A DNA stretch of 64,000 bases, from NCBI GenBank assembly GCA_947652605.1, contig OX393578.1:52831415-52895414 (forward strand), read 5' to 3'. The DNA comes from Elmis aenea. Taxonomy: Eukaryota > Arthropoda > Insecta > Coleoptera > Elmidae. This document shows, in pieces, positions 55,627 through 64,000 of the stretch. The notes under the pieces were generated by a model. It was given only the letters and a program-made list of their open reading frames with translations, was not told the origin of the DNA and did not search any database. Numbering within the stretch: the stretch's first letter is position 1; each line of letters begins with the position of its first letter. The position numbers and the translations under genes are program-made.

Positions 55627-56629
55627 ACATGTAATTACGTTGTCTTGTCAATGTTGACGTAAGCCTACTTTGACCTACTAGACAAGTGCGCGTTTTGCTT
55701 ACCGTACGTTATAACTCACTAGGCATGCAGGAAGTGTTTGACGTGAGTCTACTTTGATCATTTCTTTAAAAAACTGTGCTTTGTGCTTACCGTGCGTAAG
55801 GACCCACTTACTATGCATGTAGGCTATACGCTACGGTAAGTGTCATTTACATTAGCGGTTGTAGAAAAATATGTGAATTATATTAATTATATGTTAATAT
55901 ATCTGTATTGATGAGATATTTGTTTTTGAATTGGTGTTTGTTTATAAACAATGTCTAATAATAAAAGTGAAGTTACTTAATATTCAAACCTTGCTTCGAT
56001 TAAAATTCATGTGGTATTTGGCGTGTGATTAAAGTTACCACTGCCGTTAATAACAGCCGAATATAAAGCTGGTTCGCATTTAAAACCCGTACGTTGCCTG
56101 AAAATAATAAATCTATGTTATAAACGACCTGGCATTAAAAACCGCCTTTTGAGTAAATGGAAAGTGGCCAGTGTTAAAATATATAATTTCTCTTAAAGAG
56201 TATGTTAATTAAACGACAGTATTATGATGAATGGCTGTTTTGCAATGCTAAAAAATGGGCTATATTGCGTAATTTAGCAATAAACATGTTCCTCACATGT
56301 ACAAGCCTCGTAACTTACTTATTTTGGGGAAAACGAAACACTTTAGAGCTAAACTAATTGCCTTAAAACATCACACACATGTTATTATATCCTTAATAAC
56401 AATTTTTGTCGTTAAGAGGTTCTAAATACGATAAATTTGTTTAAATGAAATTGAATTGAACTGAAAAAAAAAAAATTAAAAAAAATAAATCAATTGGCAC
56501 AAGCTTTACCCACACATTTATTTGCACCTAAAAACAATCATTTACCTAATTTACTTTCAATTTCGCTTTAAAAATGTTAATCAAACATTAAAAAAGGGCA
56601 GAGTACCTATAGTAGTTTACCTTTTTATT
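55627..56629. other. No recognised gene
   Basis: AT-rich with CTTACCGT-containing short repeats at 55695-55800. Nothing else recognised. Confidence 0.3.
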
Positions 56630-57823
56630 AAATAGAGCAGGCGTTCCCAACCTGTGATACGCGTACCGGTTCCGGTACGCGAATGTCAAGCTACCGGTAC
56701 GCGATAAGCAAATGAAATAATTATTTTTTAATATTTTTTTTTATAGCATCTTTGTTATGTGTTATCACATGTGTGTAAAAGATGTAGAAGATAGTGACAG
56801 ATTTGTAGACACATATGTACATGTAAAATAATTATCGGTTTATGTTGGTTGATCGAAAATGACTGATGCCCGCTAATTTCAGACCGAAAATAAAATAACC
56901 AATCATTGCTTAATATTGAGTCTGATGTTCGCCTTAAACTGACCAAAATTCAACTAGATATTTCTACACTGATAAAAAGTAAACAGGCGCAACCCTCACA
57001 TTAACTACAATAATTAGAATTATTATTATATCTATACAGGGTGTTTCTTAAATATTACGAAAAAAATCAGCTGGTGATTCCTTATCCAAAAATTAAGGGG
57101 GGTCTTTTATATAAATTTTTTTCCTTAGACGTCTTCCTTTTGAGTTACACCCCCCTAAAGGGGAGCGTAAAATTGGGTTTTTATTTTATTTCTCAAATTT
57201 GAACAAATGTAGGAAAATTATATTTAGTAGATGTTTTATACTTATTAAAAGGTTTCCCATAGTAATACTTTTAATCATCTCCCACCTTCACAGGGGGCTG
57301 AGAAGTGCAACCCCTGTTTGTTTTTTTATCAGAACTTTTTGGTGGCTTGAAATTTTGCAATTAATTTTTTTTTTTGGAAGACTGATTTATTTAGAAACTT
57401 TTTCTGTTCTTTAGTTGTTCTCGTAAAACCTACCTAAAATTGCAAAATTTTAACCCACCAAAAAGTTCTGACAAAAAAACCAACAGGTGTCGCACTTTTC
57501 AGTCCCCGATGAAGATGGCAGATGATCGAAAATATTACTATGGGCAGGGGCAGACTGGGTGCATAAAACTGACCGGGCAATTTCTCCAAAATTGGCCCAC
57601 ATAGGTAAAATAAAGTTTCGCGATATCGTTTTTATGGCATTGATTGTTTTTGTCTCTCCCCGCGTTTTCGAGATTAAATTTGCTTAAAGGTTGCCAGTAA
57701 GTTATTGGATTTGCATAAGAAAATCACGTATAAAAAATGTACCCTAACTTACGCTGTCCAACTTAAAATAACGGTGTCGAAACCACCCATAGTGTAATTT
57801 AGAGGTATTACCTGTAGACTGTA

Positions 57824-59011
57824 CAGGGTGGCTTATTTTCGTTGCCTATACAGGGTATTTCGGTTATTATCCAAGATTAAAAAAAACTAAGTACGTAGTC
57901 TCGATTTCTTTTTTCGAGAGAAATTTATTGCCGTAAACAGATTTTTGATATCTTTTTTAATTTTCGAAATATGTATAGGTAGCCAAAAACCGATTTTTGG
58001 CACTTTCCAAAAATGTTAAATATCTCGCTTAAACGAGAAGATAAAGAAAAACTTTAGACATTTTTGCATCGTTTTTTGTCCTTAATAAGATAGCTATATT
58101 AAATATTTTTTACTCATACGAATATTGAGATATTACACCTAACGTTCTTATTTTAAATAGCAACCATAGGCAAATTATATAAGTATATTTGAAAAATGCA
58201 AAAAATAAGCTTTCGATTGATGTCAAAGCCAACTATGGTTGCCATTTAAAATAAGAAAGTTAGGTATAATATATTAGTATTTGTATGGGTAAAAAAATTG
58301 AACATTGCTATTTTATTAACGATAATAAACTATGCAAAAACTATCTTTTAAGTTTTTCTTTATCTTTTTGTTTAAGCGAGATATTTAACATTTATGATAT
58401 CTTTTTTCATACTCGAAATATAGCTCTAACACCATTTTTGGTATTTTCAAAAATGTTAAATATCTCCTTTAAACGACAAGATAGAGAAAAACTTTAAGGA
58501 CATTTTTTGCATGGTTTTTTGTCCTTAATAAGATAGCGATGTTCATTTTTTTTTGTTCATACAAATATTGATATATTACTCCTAACTTTCTTATATTAAA
58601 TGGCAACTATAGTTGGCTTTGACATCAATCGAAAGTTTATTATTTGCGCTTTCCAAAAATATATAATTTGCTTATGGTTGCTATTTAAAATAAGAAAGTT
58701 GGGTGTAATATATCGGTATTTATATGATTAAAAACAAATTGAATATCGCCATCTTATTAAGAACAAAAATCCATGCCAAAAATGTCTTTAAAGTTTTCTC
58801 TATCTTTTTGTTTAAGCAAGATATTTAACATTTTTGAAAATTGCCCAAAATCGTTTTTTGGCTATATTTCGAAAATTAAAAAAAATATCAGAAACCTGTT
58901 TACGGTAATGAATTTCTCTCGAAAAAGAAATCGAGACTACGTACTTAGTTTTTTTCTATCTTGGATAATAACCGATATACTCTGTATGGGCATCGAAAAT
59001 AGGCCACCCTG
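57824..59011. mobile_element. Fourth level: palindromic TIR element CAGGGTGGCTTATTTTCG
   Basis: Inverted ends next to TA (57822-57823 and 59012-59013), with arms of ~190 bp sharing AGTACGTAGTCTCGATTTC and ACAGGGTATTTCGGTTATTA. The interior holds several direct and inverted copies of a block with AAATATCTCGCTTAAACGA, ATAAGATAGC and GGCAACCATAG. No coding sequence. Confidence 0.88.
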
Positions 59012-59272
59012 TACGTATTGAAACTTGTATCCAAACAAATGTATTTAATAAATCATTATAAATAAATAGAAGATTAAAAATAGACAAGTAAATATATGTA
59101 TATTCACAGTCATTTAATTCATTAAGTACATAGGTATTAATATTACAAATTTTGGATAATATAATAATAATGCAGTTTATGCTGCATGCGTATAATGTCC
59201 AAAATTTATTCAACACAATAATCTTTAAAAAATTTAGTGATACGTGTCCAGTCTAACTTCAGCTTATATCAC

Positions 59273-59470
59273 TTATAATTTAACAACGAAACTTACTTGG
59301 TTAATTAATTCAATTTTCACACTGAACAAAAAATAAAGAAACTTGTATAGGTAGCCTGTAGCCTCCCCAAATGCTGTCAACAGTCTCAGCAGACATCGAC
59401 CGTACACCTTAGGGTGTTTTTTTATGCGCTGACGTAAACAGTCACTAAAAGTAACACTAACACCCGGCAT
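59273..59470 (-). CDS. Short ORF inside the third-level hAT, unknown
   Basis: 65 codons from ATG at 59470 (MPGVSVTFSDCLRQRIKKHP). It is followed on the minus strand by TTTATTTTTTGTTCAG (59336-59321) and a possible 25-base exon before GTAAGTTTCG near 59295. No convincing donor was seen at the end of the upstream block. The peptide is unrecognised. It could be a remnant of a hAT gene or of captured host sequence, or chance. Confidence 0.25.
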   Translation of the reverse strand: MPGVSVTFSDCLRQRIKKHPKVYGRCLLRLLTAFGEATGYLYKFLYFLFSVKIELINQVSFVVKL

Positions 59471-60205
59471 TTTTTATTAAGTTGGTAAAATAAAGCTGAT
59501 TATGAAGTAGTAGAAAAATTCATTTAGATTTGAAAATGATTTGGTGTTAACGCCACCGACATCGGCCCTTGAACCCATCGGCCCACCGGGCATTTGCCCG
59601 GTTGCCCGGCGGGCCAATCCGCCCCTGACTATGGGAAACCTTTTACCAAGCATAAAACAAATACCAAACATCATTCTTCTACATTTAACCAAATATCATT
59701 CTTTTACATTTATCCAAATTTGAGAAATAAAATAAAGGGGGGTGTAACTCAGAAAGGAGACGTCTACTAAGGAAAAAAAATTAAATGAAAGAACCCCATT
59801 AATTTTCGATATGAAATCACCATCTGAATTTTTTCGCAATATTTAAGAAACACCCTGTATATGATACAAATGCATTTATATTTAGTGTAATAAAAGTATT
59901 TACGAATTAAATTGTTTTTATTACAATTGTACAGATAGCATTGCATTCTGTTTCCAAATTATTTACCTAAAAAAATGGTCATCAGTTGGGAATTTAGGAA
60001 AGTTTTATTGTAGGATTAGTCTTTTTTTTGCTCGACAAAATATTTGAGAGAGACAAGCGACAAAAAAAAAGTCATCACTTGAGAATTCAGGAATATTTTT
60101 TTTGGGTCCGTTTTTCCAAAAATATTTACTTACTGGTACGCCACCATATTGTCTACTATAAACCGGTACAATATCTTAAAAAGATTGGGAACCTCTGAAA
60201 TAGAG

Positions 60206-60706
60206 TTTAAAAAGAAAGCAACGGACTTTAAGCTTCATGTTCAACGTTATTTGCATCTTAAATAACAAAATTTTACGCTGATTTAGTTCAAATTACGCAT
60301 TAAAAACTTGCAACAAAACTTAATAAGGTGAAAATTATGATTGAAAATTTGCAACGCTAAAATTATCGACAAGGGAGTCACGGGTATTAAATTGCAACTT
60401 ATCTACAGTAACAAATAGCAATGAAAATAAAGTGCACTTAATCATTATCGTGAAATTTTACAAATATAATAAAGAACGGTAAAGATAAGAGATAATATAG
60501 CGGTAAAAATAAAAATTGCATTATGTTTCATCACGTACATAAAGTGGAACGATCTTCTTAGGTGTAGTTTATAGATTATAGGGTAAACTTCCTGCAGCTT
60601 TACGGCGAAGGTAAACACATCGTTTTAGAGACAATGTCTTTTAATAAAATTTATGTAGTACTTCTTGTGTTTCGGTTTTAACAATGTATATGTATCAACC
60701 AACTTA
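60206..60706. other. No recognised gene
   Basis: AT-rich; no coding similarity or termini before the palindrome. Confidence 0.3.
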
Positions 60707-61439
60707 TACAGGGTGCACCACGACCCTGAGATTCTTCGATAGCTCCTTTATTAATGAAAATATCAAAAAATATTTAATACAAATATTGTGCGAACCTATT
60801 TTCTACACAACCTAAAATTATTTTCAAATATACAGGGTGTTTCGTTTGAGCGGCACATATAAAAATGTAATTTTTTTAAATTGAACACCCTGTATATTTT
60901 TACATTTTTGGATTCCTCCTAAAATTTACTTAAAAAAATGTGTAAGGTTATATGGTTCTTAAGTCAACGGTTTTCGTAAAATTTACATTTTTATGAAATT
61001 TTTGAACGATACAGCACTTTAAATTTTTTTTAACATTAAAGTTATTTTTAAAAGCTGTAATATTTCGTTTAAAAATTAAATTGACAATCGATTAATTAAC
61101 ACTTTGCGCTAGCTACATTTTAAAAATATTATACAGGGTGTTTTTTACGCTTGGTCAAACTTGTGAAACTTTAAACATCGATAAGTCATTTTTCTTAAAT
61201 GCAACACCCTGTATATTTTTATATTTTCTTGTAGAGAATTTAATTGTCTTTCGAAATTATTAAGCATGTCCTATACCTAAAGTTAATATTTTTCGAGTTA
61301 TCTCGATTTTTATTATTATTACTAAGGCAATTGAAATATTTTAAAGTCGGCCATGGACGTAAGTCGTAATTTTTCAAAGATTTTTTAAATAAAAGAATTA
61401 AAAAAGCTGCAATTTTAATTTTAGGCTAAAAATCTACGC

Positions 61440-61590
61440 CTTTTTACCGAAATTTATCGTATAAATTGTTCAAGATTATGTCCTTGTTCTACGCACAGCC
61501 GTAGACGTTGACTGAAAGATTCTATTACCCTTTATAACATTTCGGGGGTTATACCATCAAAAGCAACACAGCAAGTAATGCAGTTCCCGA
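61440..61590 (-). pseudogene. Mariner-like transposase, C-terminal piece (inverted)
   Basis: Minus strand from about 61589: CVAFDGITPEML, one stop, RVIESFSQRLRLCVEQGHNL. This is the standard end of DUF4817-type transposases. It continues, in sequence sense, the + strand piece that ends NRIKVS at ~61757, so the gene has been broken and one half flipped. Confidence 0.75.
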
Positions 61591-61765
61591 ACACAGAATA
61601 TCCTAATAGATGGATAGGGCGAGGTAGACCAATCTCCTGGCCACCTAGGTCACCTGATCTTACTCCTATCGATTTATTTTTGTGGGGACACATAAAACAG
61701 GTGTATCAAGACCCCCCCAACAACTGCTGAAGATATGGAGAATAGGATTAAAGTTTCACAAGTTT
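61575..61765 (+). pseudogene. Mariner-like transposase, third-aspartate piece
   Basis: Reads EYPNRWIGRGRPISWPP, then RSPDLTPIDLFLWGHIKQVY with the third catalytic aspartate, and after a frame change TTAEDMENRIKVS. N-terminal two thirds absent. Same transposase group as at 34133-34739 and 39307-39899. Confidence 0.8.
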
Positions 61766-62215
61766 GACCAAGCGTAAAAAACACCCTGTATAATATTTTT
61801 AAAATGTAGCTAGCGCAAAGTGTTAATTAATCGATTGTCAATTTAATTTTTAAACGAAATATTACCGCTTTTTTAAATAACTTTAATGTTCAAAAAAATT
61901 GAAAGTGCTGTATCGTTCAAAAATTTCATAAAAATGTAAATTTTACGAAAACGGTTGACTTAAGAACCATATAACCTTACACATTTTTTTAGATAAATTT
62001 TAGGAGGAATCCAAAAATGTAAAAATATACAGGGTGTTCTATTTAAAAAAATTACATTTTTATATGTGCTGCTCAAACGAAACACCCTGTATATTTGAAA
62101 ATAATTTTAGGTTATGTAGAAAATAGGTTTGCACAATATTTGTATTAAATATTTTTTGATATTTTCATTAATAAAGGAGCTATCGAAGAATCTCAGGGTC
62201 GTGGTGCACCCTGTA

Positions 62216-62403
62216 TAAAGAAAAAGCTCAAACAAATTTTGAATGCGTTTGGAAAGTGCCTATCAACTACAATAAAATATTAAATACGGCACTTCTCAGT
62301 AGTGCATAAATATTTGCTTGATGTAAAAGCTAATGCCGTCTCACAGTATTTTTTTGCAAGTGGTTGTTTTTTTTTGTTGAAGCATATTTTTTTGTAATTT
62401 TTA
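62216..62403. other. Spacer
   Basis: Nothing recognised. Confidence 0.3.
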
Positions 62404-63050
62404 AAAGGGTCACTACGGAGATTTGGTGATTTGGTGGAAAAGAAGGCCTAGAAAGGTAACGGTCATGTCCTAAAAGCATCGTAGACTGCAAAGCGCAAGA
62501 ATAATGCAACAAAACTGTACGAGAAGGGTCTTGCAGATCAAAGATCAGAGTATCTGGTGGCACTGGTTGAAACTTGCTTCTGAGCGGACTATTGCAAATG
62601 GGAAACGAATGATTTGTTGCGTCAAAGATGGTGAAACTGTGGCCGAAGTTTGGATTTGTGAAGGAGAGATCTGGTTTTCAACTCATGGTGGTCGGAATCA
62701 TTTCGGGAAAAGGACCTTTAGGACTTATCTAAGTGCCATCAAAAGTGAAAATTAATGTTAAGCACAATGTCGAAGAAGTTTTGAAGCCTTTGGTGGAAGA
62801 AAGAATATCAGAACTTAATTCTGGGGAGGAGGAAAAAGTGTTTTTTCATCATGATGCAGCTAAGGCCCATACTGCGCGATTAATCCAGGAATACGTTGCA
62901 GATGTCAAAGAAAGTGGTGATCCAGAGCCTATGAGAAAGCGAGATTCCTGTCAAGTCTCCTGATGCCAGTCGTTGGCTTTGGCTGGTTTAAACAACGCAT
63001 GTTCTCCAGCATTGCGCTACCACATTAATCCTTAACTACCAAAGTTGATT
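62404..63050 (+). pseudogene. Tc1/mariner-type transposase relic (maT-like?)
   Basis: Frames at 62504-62755 and 62733-62963 overlap as one gene with shifts. KNNATKLYEKGLADQ, GKRMICCVKDGETVAEVWIC, VVGIIS-like and GKGPL-like sequence, then KVKINVKHNVEEVLKPLVEE, VFFHHDAAKAHTARL (second catalytic aspartate), and after another shift IPVKSPDAS (third). The wording differs from the mariner relics at 3 and 52 kb, so it is another lineage. Stops and shifts; termini not found. Confidence 0.78.
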
Positions 63051-63600
63051 ATGAACAGATCTATCACATTTCTATGTGACGAATAATAAATTTGTAACAT
63101 TTCCTGTTTCTCTTTGTTTGTGAAAACCATTTTATTAAATATGACAATCAACACTTTTTAAGGAATTCGAGAAATGTCATAATATTCACAAAATTTTGTA
63201 CTCATAGCATGCTTTTTAATTTTCAACAGTTTATTCAATACTTCATTGAAATCAATTACAAGATCATTTGTAACACCTTTTATTTTCCTTAATTGACAAC
63301 AATTATTTTAACAATACTCCGCAATACACGAAGGGATAGCGAATAAATAATTAAATTAAAAATGTACTACTAGCACATAGTGAAAATAAAAATTGGGAAC
63401 CACATCACAAATATCAAAGAATTTCTAGCTGGTTGCAAATTATACAATTAATCACGATCTTATTAATTTCAAAGTGACAGTTTTAACAGAACAAAAAAAC
63501 AAAAAAACTGTTTTTTTTTTTTAATAAGATCATTTGATTCAAAAATTGGACAGAATGAATTTTTCTCAAATTTTGGTGGAAAAATATCATTTCAGATATT
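63051..63600. other. No recognised gene
   Basis: AT-rich; nothing recognised. Confidence 0.3.
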
Positions 63601-64000
63601 AAGTGTCCATTGAAATTAAAAGACAAAATGCTATTCGACTATGAGATTAAAATTTTTTCGCCGTATTTAAAAAAATGAAGTTGATGGTGTTTCTGGAGAG
63701 GCGAAACGTTGTTGAAAATTGTATGTTTTCTCAAAATATAAAGCGTAAGAAGAAGTTGACATGGAGAAGTAAGTGCTTCCAGATTGTCGATATCTTAAAA
63801 AATGTAGGAAATAGGACAAAGAAACGAAAATCAATTTTTTCAGTTTTTCTTGAATAACTTTCGATCTAAGCCAGCTATGAAAATTTTCTTTGCAGATGTT
63901 TGATGAGCATCTAATTTCGCAACTTTGCCCTAATTTAACCGACCTCGTAGCTCTTAAGATAAGCGAGATCCCCATGCATTTACTCGAATTTGGGACACCC
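63601..64000. mobile_element. Right part of TIR element CAGGGTGTCCCAAATTCGAG (cut by window end)
   Basis: The complement of 63900-64000 matches the first ~100 bases at 32951, including CATGGGGATCTCGCTTATC and AAGAGCTACGAGGTCGG. The outermost CTG lies just beyond the window. The left limit is not defined; the inner sequence has diverged from the other copy. Confidence 0.7.

Larger units (their letters stand above)
57545..59627. mobile_element. Third level: hAT with CAGGGGCRGAYTGG ends
   Basis: CAGGGGCAGACTGGGTGC and the inverted CAATCCGCCCCTG (to 59627) are classic hAT termini. An exact 8-bp duplication, ACTATGGG, flanks it (57537-57544 and 59628-59635). GACCGGGCAA and GCCCGGTTGCCCGGCGGGC lie at the subtermini. 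It contains the element 57824-59011. Confidence 0.92.
57037..59857. mobile_element. Second level: TIR element CAGGGTGTTTCTTAAATATT
   Basis: Inverted ends next to TA (57035-57036 and 59858-59859). It is the same family as 48649-49193, with GACGTCTNCTTT and CCCCTAAAGGGG-type sequence in the arms. It is split at 57545 by the hAT, and its halves join across the ACTATGGG duplication. Confidence 0.88.
56638..60197. mobile_element. Outer hAT of a four-level nest
   Basis: CAGGCGTTCCCAACCTG (56638) and the inverted diverged GATTGGGAACCTCTG (to 60197) are hAT-type ends. They are bracketed by an exact 8-bp duplication, AAATAGAG (56630-56637 and 60198-60205). GGTACGCG/CGGTAC blocks sit at both subtermini. 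Its own sequence is 56638-57036 and 59858-60197; the rest is later insertion. No transposase. Confidence 0.88.
61134..61788. mobile_element. Central transposase-bearing TIR element
   Basis: Inverted ends CAGGGTGTTTTTTACGCTTG and complement, ~41-bp arms (GGTCAAACTTGTGAAACTTT), next to TA. Carries two pieces of a mariner-like transposase gene in opposite directions. Confidence 0.8.
60709..62213. mobile_element. Palindromic TIR element CAGGGTGCACCACGACCC
   Basis: Ends CAGGGTGCACCACGACCCTG and complement, next to TA (60707-60708 and 62214-62215). Arms are 60709-61133 and 61789-62213, both exactly 425 bases, closely matching. Within each arm is a further TACAGGGTGTTY...RAACACCCTGTA pair about 60 bases apart (60831-60896 and 62027-62092). 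The element 61134-61788 occupies the centre. Confidence 0.88.

Overview
This is a gene-poor, very AT-rich stretch of an animal genome, almost certainly an insect. Beetle-like or hemipteran-like would both fit; the species cannot be named from sequence alone. The evidence is the mix of repeats: mariner relatives with DUF4817-type N-terminal domains, RTE-like and Jockey-like reverse transcriptases, hAT elements with 8-bp target duplications, a Gypsy element, tRNA-derived SINEs, and many families whose ends read TACAGGGTG...CACCCTGTA. I see no bacterial operon, rRNA, true tRNA gene or CRISPR array. No complete host protein gene is visible. The only host-gene candidates are three small exon-like blocks on the + strand at 12137-12203, 25139-25229 and 25354-25377, with good splice signals and mutually compatible reading phases.

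Layout. 0-4 kb: a TIR element end, a 430-bp mariner-type mini-element with an open HTH-domain ORF, a reverse-transcriptase fragment whose two halves point in opposite directions, and a mariner relic broken by a 174-bp hammerhead-like insertion. 4.3-9 kb: a long inverted repeat holding a degenerate ~155-bp satellite, two nested TIR elements and a solo LTR. 10-17 kb: a hAT element, more satellite, a second copy of the 6.6-kb TIR element and a pogo-like element. 17-25 kb: low-repeat DNA, a Jockey-like pol relic, a pseudogene of a multicopy arthropod protein, small tandem duplications and a SINE-like unit. 25.5-31.3 kb: two adjacent 26-bp satellite arrays; the larger is ~3.9 kb with a 14-bp palindrome in each unit and higher-order structure.

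32-44 kb: TIR elements including a coding member of the 6.6-kb family, a 1.5-kb near-perfect palindrome, and an RTE element split by a hAT that is itself split by a mariner-type snapback element. 43.9-47.5 kb: an old hAT carrying two MITEs and a 5'-truncated but uninterrupted reverse-transcriptase ORF. 48-53 kb: a tRNA SINE with target duplication, MITEs and a second mariner relic. 53.6-55.6 kb: a short LTR retrotransposon with 98% identical LTRs, a tRNA-Pro-type primer site and one open frame joining Gag to integrase pieces. 56.6-60.2 kb: a four-level nest of transposons, three levels of which are supported by exact duplications or TA sites plus termini. 60.7-62.2 kb: a palindrome with another element at its exact centre. 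62.4-63.1 kb: a third mariner-type relic. The window ends inside a TIR element.

How it fits together: most of the window is layered transposon debris. Coding members of the DUF4817 mariner group (33.9-35.2, 39.1-40.0 and 61.1-61.8 kb) share termini with non-coding copies, so they or relatives probably mobilised the TACAGGGTG families. Several coding copies have lost one half of the transposase gene and carry an inverted copy of the other end, which suggests that palindrome formation is a common way for these elements to become non-autonomous.
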